Part shown: one piece after another, positions 20,920 through 33,216 of the stretch
How the letters are laid out: each line of letters starts with the position of its first letter
Numbering within the stretch: the first letter of the stretch is position 1
Assembly (NCBI GenBank): GCA_027919835.1
Contig: JANVFP010000023.1
Span: forward strand, 372,001 to 436,000
Source of the DNA: Lentinula raphanica
Lineage: Eukaryota; Basidiomycota; Agaricomycetes; Agaricales; Omphalotaceae
Length of the DNA stretch: 64,000 bases
Reading direction: 5' to 3'
Made by a program: the position numbers and the translations under genes
The notes under the pieces: generated by a model
Databases searched by the model: none
The model's input: only the letters and a program-made list of their open reading frames with translations
What the model was told of the DNA's origin: nothing

Positions 20920-22621
20920 ATGATGTTCTGTCAATTGCCTACACGATCTCTCTCTCGACCTAAGTTTCTTCTTTTCACCTTGGCTTACCTCATGGTTGCT
21001 GCCAGGCTCGTCATTGCTTTGCCCATGCTTCAGCCGAGAGCTGGACGAAAGGCTTTGCGAAGGGACATGCACGCACTCAAGGTTGGGTATTATGTCTGGG
21101 ACACGGAAAAGCCGTCGACCATTTCAACAGCAGATACAGCTGAGGGACGCTGGTTATATTGGCCCAGGAAGGGACACGAATCAACCATTGAGAAGTTGGG
21201 GGCCTTCATTGCTCTTTGCGTTGATATTGCCCCGGACCAGCAATGTTTTGTGTACCACAAGGAGGCCGAGAAAGTCAAACAGATTGGCCCCCAGCTCGAT
21301 AAATCCGGCGAGAAATTAGATGAGAATTTTTACAGGACGTTGCTCATCGACGTGAGACTGGCTGGTTTCAACAAGAGCAGAAAATGGATCTATGAAGAGT
21401 TCTTGAAGGTTACAGTTTCAGGAGAGCCTCAATCTGGATCTGCGCTTCATGGCACAGCGCCGGTAGACGAAAGATGCATCTATGCCATGTTACAGATCCT
21501 GAAGTCAAAGCCTCTCGTCTTAGGACAGGGCTATGATTTCCAGATGTCTCTCAAGGATCTCTTAAGGACCCGAAGCACAGCAGCACCATGGACGAATCTC
21601 CATTTCGGATTCCACGAGCTCACAGGATGGCGACGTGTCATAGGACGATCAAGAACTCATATCAGAATTGATAAAGAACCAAATTTTCTCTGTTTGCGAC
21701 TCTTAAACGCTTGTTTTGGTCTCGAAATTTCTGGGTCATCCAACACAGTTCTCGATACTGCGCCTGCGCTTGATCCGCTGTCGGTTATATCCACTTTGTT
21801 TCATCCCAAGCTAACGCCCCAGCTCAACGAGACGGCACTTAGTGATCGGTATAATGACCCGGAATTCATCAACACTCTTCGAGAGGATTTGAAGAACTTG
21901 ACCTTGCTTCAGGAGTTTCAGGAGCCGCCTGGAAAACCGTTCAAGGATCCTCAATCATACATTCGCGCAGTGTTCAAATTCCTTGTTTCGAAGGAATGGT
22001 TGGAACCCGTTCCAGATCTGTCGTCGCCTGAGCTGAGGATTTCACTCAGACCCCTTATGATCTTCTTCAAGCGCGATATTCGAAATAAAATCCTTGGGAA
22101 TGTCGATGACTCTAACGGGCTTGACGAGTCCTCCGAGGGCGCCAATCTTCCAGCTAGCGACCATGCGAAGGTCGCGAGTCATACTCTCAAGCGACCTGTA
22201 GAGGGTGTGACTGAGCCCGAGGACGCTGGTCGCGACAAGAGATTGAAAGTTGATTCCGGGCAACACGAAAAAGTTTCGGAAGTACCGGATAAGCCGAACT
22301 CACCTCTTGCACCCTCGAAACCTGGAGCAGAGCCACTGGGATATATTGAGGATGTCAGTCCTCCAGTTGGCAACCACGCCAACGTCGCGAGTCATTCTCT
22401 CAAGAGACCTAGTATGGGGAGTGTGGCTCATGATGAGGTTGCTGGTTCCCTCACTCACGAGCAACCCAATATCGTGACTTCACCCGGAAAAGAGCCAGAA
22501 AGAAATCCAATGTCTATCAGCTATATATTGGATACAGTGAGTTTATCCTCATGTGCTACTTTCACTTACCAGATCTCGCTCACATCATTTCTAGCCACCA
22601 CAGAAGTCGTCGCGCTCCTAA
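20920..22621 (+). CDS. orphan secreted or membrane-anchored protein
   Basis: The open frame reaches back to 20533, but the start at 20920 is preferred because MMFCQLPTRSLSRPKFLLFTL begins a good signal peptide, followed by AYLMVAARLVIALPMLQPRA. The mature part (ALKVGYYVWDTEKP, DTAEGRWLYWPRKG, RKWIYEEFLKVTVSG, LHFGFHELTGWRRVIGRSR) matches no family I know. The C-terminal third is hydrophilic and contains a diverged internal duplication, HAKVASHTLKRP and HANVASHSLKRP, about 65 residues apart. A clean GTGAGT donor at 22537 and acceptor at 22594 suggest a final 58-bp intron, giving the ending LDTPPQKSSRS at 22621; without splicing the frame stays open to 22782. It begins 379 bp after the repeat-island border, and its uninterrupted 1.6-kb exon is unlike its intron-rich neighbours. 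Confidence 0.65.
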
Positions 22622-23213
22622 GCCCCACAAGCGCAAACACTGAGGTGGAACCTTGGGAGGGTAGATATTGCCGCCCTTGTATTCATGTATTTCCTTTGGA
22701 GTCGTGCGCTATCTTATTCCACTGTCAATCTTTGCTCCAATTACTATCCCTCCCTTCTCCCGCACACTCGTCGATTGAATAGTAGTAAATGTACCATCAT
22801 TTCCGGACGTGCGTCAACACTAGTACAAGCACCATTCCTGCTTGCATTTGTGGAGCATTCGGATGTTGTGTGACTGTATCTCATTTCTATTCGTTGATTT
22901 AGAGAAGTAAGTATATACATACCAGCTGGCTGCAGAATCAGCGGTGACGCTTCTCCACTTCTCGCAGCTTTCAAGTTGCGAATAGATTTTATCTTATCTA
23001 GTTGGTGGCCTGATGTTGAGTGAGGTACTTAATGGCTCGATCTCCACCAGTCTCTACCTCAACTTTGTCATGACACCTCGAAGAGGTCGTTATTTCGTGA
23101 AAATGTACAACAACAACACATAGATAAAGGGCATTAGGATTGTCAACATGAAGAAAGCACACAAAGAATCACAGTCATTGATAACAACTCGAACTCGAAG
23201 CCCGATATCCCCT
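22622..23213. other. intergenic, convergent 3' ends
   Basis: About 590 bp between two convergent genes; no further gene, repeat or RNA was recognised. The alternative unspliced end of the orphan protein would extend to 22782. Confidence 0.45.
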
Positions 23214-25697
23214 TCAAACATTAGATATCTCGTCCACCTTTTCGTCCATCGTAGTTTCCTCAACAGCTGTCACGGATCCAGTACTTCCAAGCCCCATGGT
23301 ACTAGTGTCAAACCCATGAGCCTCGAGGTATTGCCGGAACTAACACATTACAAAGAACACAAACGTTAGTGGGAGGAGCTCTGAATGAAGGGAGCAAGGG
23401 CACTCCACCCTCAATATCTAACCTTTTCATCTTCTTCAGCCATTCCGTCATGGGTCAACGGCCGGATGAAGCATAATGTGATGAGAGCACTGAAAACAGC
23501 AAGTCCGCTGCCGACCCAGAATGGCCCGGTGTTGCCTCGTACGCTTTTGTCCCCGCCAAATGCTATAAAGGAACGAGACGGATGGGTATTTTTAAGACAG
23601 GGACCCCGAATGGCAGCGGCAGAGCAAACTTTGCGTACCCTCGATCATAGGCGGGAAGGCCCAAGTGCCGACGAATGCTCCAATTTTACCAATGGCGGCT
23701 GCGATTCCATAGAATTGGCCACGAACGGCAGTTGGACTGGTCTTGCTGGCGAGAAGACCGAGACAGTTTCCAGGGCCTTTGAAAAAAGGGAGAAAATCGT
23801 CTTAGGGGCATAACTATGAAATCCATTTTAGGCGAATACTCACCCAATTCACCAAAGCTCAAGAAGATACCGTATACGACCTATGGGGGAAATGATCATG
23901 AACATGCGGATGAACGGGATATGAGTGATGCGACTTTACCGCAAAAGCTGCGACATGGGACGTGAGCCTGAACGAACGAGGATATCAAAATCCGGATGAA
24001 AGGCAATGGGTGACTGAATGTAAAGAGGCTCACTTTTCATACAAGCCACTCATAATAAACCCGATGACGGCTTGACTCATGAGCCCGGTGATCTATCAAG
24101 ACCACGAAGACATGAGAGTTGTACCCAAAAAGAAATCTCCCAAGTACGGACCATGCAGTATTTGGGACCCAGATAATCAACGACAAAGGCGCCACCTATG
24201 GTTCCTGGTATATAGAACAAGCTGAATGTAGAACGACGTTAAGTTGACACAACAGATATGTCAAATTTTGAACGATGAACGTACTTGATGATGATGTTCC
24301 AACCAAAGACAACAGGGATAGCATCACTCCCTCCAGTAATACTGCACGGGACATTTAGAATCCCACATTCATGCATCATGAAAATCCTACGACGACTCAC
24401 TTGTCAACGACCGTAGAAGAGTAAATACCAAACTATAAAAGGCTTAATCAATCAATCCGTATGGATGGCGCTTGTCTAACAACACATACGGGATACCTGT
24501 GGAACAGTCATCTGTGACGGTTATGGAAAGAGAGGAGTGCGAAAGACAGACGTACGTGATGAAGTCGTAAATAAACCATGTCGCGGAGATGGCGACAAGG
24601 GAGGGCCAATAACGACGAAGGACGAGCATGTATGGAATCTTGACATTTTTCATAGATGATTTCTTGTAAGACTCGGGTTCGTCCATATTTAGTCGCCAAA
24701 GGAAGACAAGCATGGCAGGAATGAAGCCTAGACCCAAGGACATGCGCCATACAGCACGGAGATGATTAGGACCAAATATCCAGTAGAGTACGAGTGGGAC
24801 AAATGCTGAGATGACGAAGCCGGTATCGATCATAGAATCTATTGGTTCATGTTAGATGAGTCCTATACTGAAAGATATTTTCGACGCACTAGTGGCAAGG
24901 GCAAACCATCTATGCTGTGCGTTTTTGCTGATCGACTTTTGCTCTGTCTGCTCTGAGGCAGATACAGAGCCACAAGGATATTCAGCTCCTACACCAATAC
25001 CGAGTAAGAAACTATGTAGAATGTGTTGTCAGATATAGAAAATTGGTATTCAGAAAAATATGCGCACCGGCAAGCACTCAGCATGGCAAGTGTTCCGCCT
25101 ACACTATGATGTGCACCTTCCGAAGCTGCAGAAAGTAGGGAGAAGAATGCTACAATGCCTGTTGCGGTCATCATCCCGAATTTCCGACCCATTTTGTCAG
25201 AGAGGTATCCTGCAATCCGGTTTAACGCCGTGGCCCCAATCGACATGTACTGGAAACTCACCAAAGATAAGCATCCCGACGACTGTCCCTGCGAACAACA
25301 CGCTGCTGACGATAGTAGGATAGTTATTGTTGGTCACCTCATCACCGTAGACGCGCTTCAACACTAGATTTTTGTGAGCCGATCGTTCACACTGTAAATA
25401 CGATTGAAAACTGACAAGTGTTGACTGAAAACGACATGCAACATCAGAAAATGTCTTCGAGAAAACAAACTTCAGCTGCTTACCTTCACTGATTACACCG
25501 TTTGCATAACCTGCAGAACTTTGAAATGAACGCCGAGCTTGGGAATGTAGTCAATGTTTTTACCGTCTGAAAACAACGCGGTTCCACATCTAAAGCAGGT
25601 GTCAAAGTTGATCTAGGAGTAGAATGGCATTGAGTACTTACGCAAAGATAAGCGAAACGCCTGAGAGACGCTTTCCCAACGGTTGCTTGTCAGTCAT
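23214..25697 (-). CDS. MFS glycerophosphodiester/phosphate transporter (GIT1-like)
   Basis: Plasma-membrane 12-helix transporter of the phosphate:H+ symporter branch of the major facilitator superfamily. The start at 25697 gives [19 protein letters not shown], then [18 protein letters not shown]; later exons give [35 protein letters not shown], the loop [28 protein letters not shown] (RxGRK-type A-motif), [41 protein letters not shown] and [10 protein letters not shown]. The last exon ends [12 protein letters not shown] at 23214. The [15 protein letters not shown] and GDE-TNN blocks resemble yeast Git1 more than Pho84. About a dozen exons are separated by 45-60 bp introns. The substrate (glycerophosphoinositol, glycerophosphocholine or phosphate) is inferred from family only. 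Confidence 0.85.
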
Positions 25698-27341
25698 CGT
25701 ATGGATCAAGGCAAGGGAGGGTACTCGGAGCTACATGCTGATGACAGTCGGTGATTTTTATGCAGAGTTTACATCCCGCCTGGTCTCCGGGGTCCTGAGT
25801 GTATTATGTAATTCTCAGCGAAAAGAGCGCACGTTCGTCGGGCCCGCCTAGGCCCGCCTCCAGAACCACATCTTCCAACTTTGACCTTTGACGATCATCA
25901 GTCCCATAAGATTCATCTTTGAAGTGGATGACAGGACGTCCCCCCACTATTCGCCCTCCACTGGACAAGCAGATTCTTCTTCCGGACACGGGTACTCCTT
26001 AGCGTCGTGCAGCATGTGGAGGGCGACCTGATTGCATGATAAGGTCAGATAAGACGCGCGAATAATACTCTCAGCCAGATGCCAGGTAACTATGAAGCAC
26101 TTTCTCAAGATTGGAGCATCTCGCGACCATTCGCGCTCTTGTGTTCAATCTATGCTCTTCTTTGCATGCATGCAGTGTGCACCAGACTGAGCCAGTCGAT
26201 GCGATTGTTCGAATAAGTACCACGCGACGTCTTGCCGAAATCCCGCCGGTATATCTGTTGAACAACCTTAAAGTTATAAACTCTTCTTTCTTTCCTTTCG
26301 TCATGATCCTCCCTCTCGTCAATTCGTTTTCCAAACCTTTGTCACCTTCTTGCTATTTTGGAATCCCGTTTTGACCATTATCAGTCTTCTGCTATGCTTC
26401 TAAACAAACTTGTAGTCCTACCCAATCCTTGTCAAAATTCCTCTACCTGTCCGCATTTCCTCCAGTGCCTCGTGGATGCTGTAGGCTACTGTCAGATTCA
26501 ACATACATCACCCTGATTCGTCACTTATCGATATCGAATGATTCGCCAGTCGAAGATCGTTGTGGAAAACACAGAACCCACCTCAGTTTTTTCATAAATG
26601 ATGTGAGTACGCATTAACACATACACAGAAATCGCTGACGTTCATAGTGAGTACTACCGTTCATTCGTCCTAATATATCATTCATGTTTTGTTCATGGAT
26701 CGATCCCAGGTAATCGCTGCTTCCACTTCTCCATGGTATAAGCGCAGAAAGAGGGCTTCAAATAACAAACCCTCTGACCTAGCGCACGAGTTGCTTATCA
26801 GACTTCAATGTCAAGAATTGAGCTGGGGGCGCGCGGCAAATGTCAAGACATACTCTACGGCATCTGGCACTTTTTCCTTGAGAGTTCACAAACCGCTGCT
26901 TTTGTTTTCTAGATCAGAACTTAAAAACTGACATTGTCAATCACTCTAGTGACATGTCTAGGGAATTTTCTGAATGAATGTATGAACCATGGACACCTCT
27001 GCTTCCGGCGTCATGAGGCTTCCAAATAGTCCATTTCAAGTCCATTCTCCGGAATCCGGCACCCTGCGTATGTTCGCCGACCCTACACGCAGCATATCTG
27101 AGCTTCAAATGCTCTTCCTTATAGTCTAATGAAAGAAGCCATAGGTCTTTGCCTCGAATCTTGGGATAGATTGCCGCACACACAAAGGTGGTATATCTGG
27201 TCATTCTTTCCTTGTCCGTCCATCGTAAATACCCACTATCAAGCCCTTGCGATCTTCTGTGACTCATTCCGAGACTCATCCCGAAAGGTGTATCGTGCAC
27301 TTTCAACTCCTCCTCTTACTCGTACTCGTACTCGCTCCACC
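25698..27341. other. long intergenic region
   Basis: 1.64 kb between divergent genes. Frames at 26071-26374 (both strands) and 26689-26931 have no recognisable content. A 9-bp doublet GGCCCGCCT at 25841-25859 repeats at 10-bp spacing. No RNA gene or mobile element end was found. Confidence 0.45.
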
Positions 27342-28097
27342 ATGTCCTCCTCAGCGTCTACTCTCAATCTGATTTTGGAATCAGATAACCCCTACAACAC
27401 GAACATGTATGATGAAAAAGATGGACGGATATTGTATCAGGTCAGGACGGAACAACAGTTCGAAACAATGACCAGAGTGAAGAACGTCGACGGAGAGACA
27501 ATTGCGACGTGGCACTGGAGAGACCCAAAGCCCGATATCATTGTATTGGGCAATGGTAACCCGGTGCCTCTGGGTACATGGTTGAAGAGAAGCATAATGC
27601 CTTTCAAAGAGTAAGACCACCACTGGTCTCTAGTTCCTCGTTCGCTCTCGTTCACAGGCTGACCTGTCCTGTTTGCAAGCTCCGTGACATTCCAGGATCA
27701 GATTGGACGCCACTTCAAGTGGAAAGGTTGGGGCACTGGTACTGCACTAGAGGTAAGCCGCCCCCCTTGCGTTCCTCAGTTCGTGAAACGAGGCTCTCTT
27801 GCGATTGGGCCATTGTCCTCCGATCGAATAACCATCTGATCGCGATGTACTTTATACCCCTCTGGGTCCTTTGTATAGCTTTACTGTGAAGACGACAAGA
27901 AACATCCTGTTGCACGATTTGTGTCGCATTCAGCACAGACCCATGGTCAAACGTCACAGTGGTTGCAGGCAAGGTTGTTGGTTGATCAAAGGGGACTGGA
28001 AATCCTCGATCTTGTCGTTATATCATTTCTGGTCTTGGAAAAAAATCGTCGGGCTGAGAACTCGAGAACAGAGTCCTTCAACGGTATACATACTTAA
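27342..28097 (+). CDS. DUF6593 domain protein
   Basis: Three exons. Exon 1: MSSSASTLNLILESDNPYN and YDEKDGRILYQVRTEQQFE with VDGETIATWHWRDPKPDII and LGTWLKRSIMPFK. Exon 2 (acceptor near 27680): DSVTFQDQIGRHFKWKGWG ending TGTALE. Exon 3 (acceptor near 27880): LYCEDDKKHPVARFVSHSA, then LVDQRGLEILDLVVISFLVLEKNRR and a stop at 28095-28097. The pattern of an N-terminal LxLxxDNPxNT, a central W-rich sheet and a C-terminal LEILDLVVxSFLxLEKxRR is the DUF6593 signature, a small family expanded in basidiomycetes and of unknown function. About 190 aa, normal length, no signal peptide. Confidence 0.85.
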
Positions 28098-28409
28098 CCG
28101 TGTACGGTGTAGGCAGGACTGTGGGTTACCGGATGAAGTGGCATTTCTAATTTTTGTGCTCAGAAAATCGAGGCATATCAACCGACGTTACCAGAGAGCG
28201 AGAACCAACGAAATGATATTGATTCGAAAGAAATAAGGGAAATGTAGGATAAACTCATGACCAACGCTGAAAGTAACTGAAAGATGATAATGATAGAGTA
28301 GACACTAGCGACAAGATTGCACAATAGAAAGAACGACAAGAACGACACTGCTGATAATCATACAACATGTCCAAGACGTAGAGCATCCGTGAAATCCAAT
28401 ACTCAATAC
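28098..28409. other. convergent 3' spacer
   Basis: 312 bp between two convergent stops. Two short doublets occur: CTGAAAG at 28267 and 28277, and AGAACGACA in tandem at about 28330-28347. Confidence 0.45.
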
Positions 28410-30215
28410 TTATTTTGCGTTTTCAGAATGATGCCCGTTTGGCTGATACATATACCGATGCACCGTTGGTAGCTGCGATTGCCCTGCAGATGAGGAAGGC
28501 CTGGAAGAGGGATCTGTAGGCCGCGGACGGTAGTAACTTGTCACACGATGATCTGAATTCGAGGAGCCTATCACAGGCGAGGATGTGTTGACTGCGACGA
28601 CGGGCATCGGCCATGGCTGACTGGCAGGTGCGGTGGAGGTAGATATCGGAGCGGGACCTTTGGAAGTGGAGGCCGAAGGTTGTTGTTGGTTCGTCAAAGA
28701 CGGTGATGCGACTGGGGTAGACGACGGAGTAGAGGAGGGATGGCGGACAGCAGGCGCAGGCACAGTCGCAGTGGGTGTTGGTGTTTGAGTAGTGCTGCTA
28801 GAGTGATCGCCATTATTCTCTGTTTCGCGTCGCCGTTTGACGCCGCGAACGGATGAACTTTCTTTGAGACCGAGTTGTGTTGCTTTTATGAGGATCTGGT
28901 GTCTGAGATAGGATGTTAGGAAAGACTTTGAAACAGTGAGATATCGAGCTCACCTGGTTCTGGTACCACCCCAACGACTGGTGATGGCGTCCCAATCGAT
29001 CTCTCCTGAACTATTTCTTTTTCTTCGGCCAAAGCTTTCAAACGTTCTATCTCTTCGTCAGACCACGCTCCTGAAGTACCCATCACCGAGGTCGTTACCG
29101 ACACGGTTGGAGGAGGGGCATTAGTAGCCGCAGGAGGAGGTGCAGGAGGAGGAGGAACTGCGGGTGTATAGTACGCGCCGGGATGGCCGTATGGATATGA
29201 GTAATACGATGTTGTGGGATACTGGCTTGGCGGCGGAGGGGGAGGAGCATAATAAGCATGATTGCTCATAGGAACGACGAATGTCTGCGGTTGGCTGATC
29301 ATGGTAGGTGCACCGGGAGGTACTCCGGAACTGGTCGTCTGAGTAGGAGGGGGAACTCCGGTGGGATAGAAAGGAGGGACAACAGGGTACATCGGAGGAG
29401 GAGGAGGAGAGGTGATAAGACGTGAAGGATTTGCAAGCTAATTGCAAAGCATTGAAAATAGGCGTCCATCGAATGAATCTCGAAGGAACTTACAAGGGTA
29501 TCACAATTCTGCTTCGCTTCGCTCAACATGATAAGAGGATCAACCTTGCTACTGGGACCCATCTGGTAACATTGTGCAATAACCAGAGCAGGAGTTCCTT
29601 TCTAACAAACTCATGTTATTAGTTCTTCCGCGTAATATTCAAACTCTGTCTATACTTACCACAAGTTCCTCCGCCGCTCCATAGAACTCTGCACATAGGT
29701 TCAATACTCGCCATTGGAATTCGTAGTATTGTTGGTTTTGAGCAGTGACCTCTGGAAGCTGTGGGGGGTTTGATGCTTGATTGGTGTTGTGCAACTGTTG
29801 GTGAGTAGGTGATGGCTTGGCGTTTTGGCTACTGATGCGACCACGACGGTTTTTAGAACCTCTGGGACGTCCTCGACGTCTGGGTTCATGTGGTTGGTCG
29901 GGTCTACAATAACGAAGGGTAGTGAAGAACATAAATCGAAGATATAAGTTGAGTTTGGTAAAACACATACGCAGTTTGTGGTTGTTTCGGTGAAGGCGGT
30001 GGCGCACTGGTTCGACTGAGTTGTTCTTCAACCATTCCCTCGTCATCATCGTCAGATTCGATGACTTTCTGCTGTTCCGGTAGTGGTGCTGGTGGTGGGG
30101 GTTGCTCTACTGCTGGCGGCTTGTAGAATTGAGGTTGAGAGGAACTGCGAGGTGGATGCAAGGCATGCGAGAGCGGTTGGTAGTACTGAGGATTGTCCAT
30201 TGAAATTGTGGACAT
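28410..30215 (-). CDS. AT-hook, proline-rich nuclear protein
   Basis: Starts MSTISMDNPQYYQPLSHAL at 30215, followed by Pro-rich and acidic DDDDEG segments. Exon 2 carries RRRGRPRGSKNRRGR, an AT-hook (core GRP) with flanking basic residues for minor-groove DNA binding, then a helical block FQWRVLNLCAEFYGAAEELV. Later exons give KGTPALVIAQCYQMG, VDPLIMLSEAKQNCDTL, then proline/tyrosine-rich low complexity, the short WSDEEIERLKALAEE helix reminiscent of a Myb/SANT start, and a Ser/Thr/Pro tail with a basic VKRRRETEN patch before the stop at 28410. The exon junction near 28970 is unclear: the obvious GTGAGC donor breaks the frame, whereas an upstream GT keeps it. Likely a chromatin or transcription factor; no specific homologue is recognised. 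Confidence 0.7.
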
Positions 30216-30924
30216 TCACACAAAGATGGAAAATTTTTCTATATTGATTTGAGGTATCTGTAAACTGGCAGGAAAACAGATCGTGCAAGTGCCAAGTTGA
30301 GGCTAGCCGTGACGTTTCCTGAGAGTGATAAGGGTGACCATAAACATAGGATAATCATATAAAACAAAAATTGAAAACTGACAAAGCTTGTCACAAAAAG
30401 GTTGTCCTCGACGCAGTATTTATTCTTGACGTTGAGTTCAAAAAGCCTGTAGATTGCGAGCAATTTGGGATGAGTAGACGCAGAGCTGAGGTCGTTGAAG
30501 ACGATGAAGGGAATCTCTTCCAGGAATTGTGCGGAGTTTGGATAAAATATCACTAATCATCACCGCGTCACACCTGCGTTATGGTCACAAGAAATCTAAC
30601 GTGACGCCTATAGACCAGGGTCCGTACTCAAAATCTTCGCACGAACATATGGCTTGAGGAATATCAGACTATCCTGAGATAGAGCCTATGCATTCTCTCC
30701 GACGAACAGTCTCCGTGAAGCCATTACAGGAGGCTAGCAGCTCGACACAAATATTTCATCAGCCGCCAGCGCAGTGTTTTTGATCAAAGGATCGTGCCGA
30801 ACTTTCTATCCCCGAACTTGTGACAGTGACATCAATGGCTTTACGGTAACCGAGTCGTTAACAAGAGGAGAGATGAACAGGTGAGACTTGTGGCGAAACA
30901 ATAACTTTCCAGCCTACCACCATC
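30216..30924. other. divergent intergenic region
   Basis: 709 bp between divergent starts. A 104-aa minus frame (30239-30553, MIFYPNSAQFLEEIPF) opposes a 61-aa plus frame; neither has a known domain. The minus frame contains a possible donor and acceptor and could be a small unrecognised gene, but the support is weak. Confidence 0.4.
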
Positions 30925-32190
30925 ATGGCAGCATTCTCCAGAGTCATCCCGCCTCTTGCGACCTCTTTCGCCGTCCAAGCTTGTAGGAATTTTGTCTTAT
31001 CATCTGCTCAACCCCTAGTAACTGAAGAGCAACATGATCTGCAGTGTTTGCTTTGGTATTCGTTCCGCAAGGAAATGAGAAATATTATGATCTAGGAGGG
31101 GCTCTTGGGTTTTTATCCACGACTTTCTCTTCGCTTTACTATCCTGCTCTCAAGAAGAATTTGCTGAGTCAAGGCAAAATCCTTCCCCTACCGCCGTTGT
31201 CGACCTTTGCCCCTCGACAACTCATGCTTTCTGCTGCGTTGGGCATCTGGATAACGAGGTTGGGGTCTTTTCTAGTACACGTATGTGCCCCTTTCGTGTC
31301 ATGAATCAACCTCCCGAATCACTGACCACGACGCATACAGCGAGTACGGCGCTTAGTTCATCAATGACGTCCTGGTTAACATTGATTTCCTACAGGGACT
31401 CAAAGCAGGAGGAGACACCAGATTTGACGAAGTGAAGCACAAACCAGCTCTATTCACGTTCTACTGGTTCATGCAAGGTAAACAATGCATCGTGAATTCC
31501 CAACTCCGAGTCTGCTGATACCATCGCTTTGTCTTCAGCGACCTGGGTTTTTGTTGTCGGTCTGCCCGTGTATATGGCGAACACCATTCCCGCAAGTGCT
31601 CATCCCCCGTTGATTGCCCGTGACTATGCCTCGTTCGGTCTATTCGCCGCTTCGTTTTTGTTCGAAGTCATCGCCGACCGTCAGAAGAGCGCATGGCGTC
31701 GCAAGAAGGACGCGAAACAACACGATGAAAAGTTCATTACGTCTGGTCTGTGGAGTATCAGCCGTCATCCGAAGTGAGCTCATTCCATTGCGAGATGTTT
31801 TTTAAGACTGAACCATAAACACCAGCTATGTCGGCGAGGTCGGTATCTGGACTGGTATTTGGGCCCTTTCTACTGCTGGTCTACAAAACCCGTACTTTCC
31901 TCGGAGTGCCATCGCTGTCGCAGCTATCAGTCCCATTTTCACTTATATCTTATTGACGAAGGTGAGACTGCTTGGTGTCATGCTATCTGAGTGTCGCGAT
32001 AACACCAAACGTACATCCACAGCTTTCGGGTGTCCCTCCCCTTGAAGAAGCTGGAGACAAGAAATATGGAAATGATCCCAAATGGCACGAATACAAACAG
32101 TAAGGGGCATACTTTGCATTCTCGATTTCCTACTGAAGTCTTCTCAGGAATGTGCCTGTGTTCTGGCCTTGGGTTTCTGCCCGCAAATGA
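30925..32190 (+). CDS. DUF1295 / steroid 5-alpha-reductase-like membrane protein
   Basis: Polytopic membrane protein of the DUF1295 family, related to isoprenylcysteine methyltransferase and steroid reductase folds; likely an oxidoreductase of the ER membrane, substrate unknown. Exon 1 starts MAAFSRVIPPLATSFAVQ at 30925. Conserved segments follow: NEKYYDLGGALGFLSTTFSSLYYP, LSAALGIWITRLGSFL, GLKAGGDTRFDEVKHKPALF, FYWFMQATWVFVVGLPVYM, FEVIADRQKSAWR, FITSGLWSISRHPNYVGEV and PPLEEAGDKKYGNDPKWHEYKQ, ending VPVFWPWVSARK. The SGLWSxSRHPNYxGE motif is the family hallmark. Between GSFLVH and GLKAGG, a short exon (CGAGTACGG) may be followed by an intron with a GC donor. Confidence 0.88.
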
Positions 32191-32423
32191 TGCGTACGGC
32201 CGCGAAATTAACGTGTATAACTGTAGAGAGGAACGAAATGTCTTGTTCAACCAAGCACAGACTGAAGGTTTTCAACTTATGCTCAAATGATGATGTTAAT
32301 ACGTACTAGATAGAAGCGACAAGTTGATTGTGCAAATTTAAATAAGTGTATCATGTATTTTGAATCTCAAAATGCTACTTCAAAGAATCAAAGGAACTTG
32401 CGAACCATCCGAGGCGCTATCCT

Positions 32424-33216
32424 TCAGAAGCCGAGCGCTGTAAGCGTCTGGGTCATGTTCTCGTCCGCAAAGAACTGCCTAGCATCAAGCATACTGGCAG
32501 AGGTGGAACTTAGTCAGTGTGTGGAAACGTTCTGAGTGGTAGTCTCACTCACAGAATATGAACAAAGGTTGCAGATTGAGCTGGGGCGCTGGCGTTGAAT
32601 GCGTCGACGGTGGCAGCGATGGGACCATCAAGGGAGGCAAGCAAAGTGCTGATATCCGGAACAATTGCAGGGGTGAGAGCCGAAAGACCTGAAGTCACTT
32701 TCCTACAAGCGCAGAACCCTCAAAAGTCAACCCCTCGAACATAGTATCTAAAACTAGATGACGCACGAAAGAGAGTCGCCGAGACTGACGGCGAGATCGT
32801 TGTCGGTCGGGGTAGTGGTGTTACTCCTGTCAGGAAACACGGAAATGAGCAAAGCTGCGATTAGATTTTGAACAATTACCCTATGCTTGGGGGAATGCCG
32901 GTAAGGGCAGCGGCAGTGGCGTTCCATGCAGTGACGAGCATGTCAATTTGCGCGCCAATGCTTGAATCATTGGCCTGGTGAGAGACTTGCAAAAGCTCTA
33001 TATGTGGCCAGTGAAATTGTAGCGGTCAGAAATCGATTTTCTCTGGTGGCCAGTTTAAAACTTACGGATTTCGGGTATGATCACACTGACTTTGGATTCC
33101 AGAGTGTCCAACGGAGGCAAGATCTGAGCATTGGTGTTCGTTCCCTGCCTCTTGCCGAACGGGTTGGCGAAAGCGACAGAGACGAGGGCGAAGGCTAAGA
33201 CGTTGCGGAACAGCAT
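32424..33216 (-). CDS. HsbA-like hydrophobic surface-binding secreted protein
   Basis: Secreted protein of the HsbA family, which in Aspergillus adsorbs to hydrophobic surfaces and helps recruit cutinase-type enzymes. The start at 33216 gives the signal peptide MLFRNVLAFALVSVAFANP, then a KR processing site (FGKRQ). Five exons: ILPPLDTLESKVSVIIPEI; LLQVSHQANDSSIGAQIDML and TAAALTGIPPSI; NTTTPTDNDLAVSLGDSLS; KVTSGLSALTPAIVPDISTLL through AQSATFVHIL; and MLDARQFFADENMTQTLTALGF, ending at 32424. Alanine-rich helices with no cysteines match the family. About 185 aa. It is convergent with the DUF1295 gene. Confidence 0.82.
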
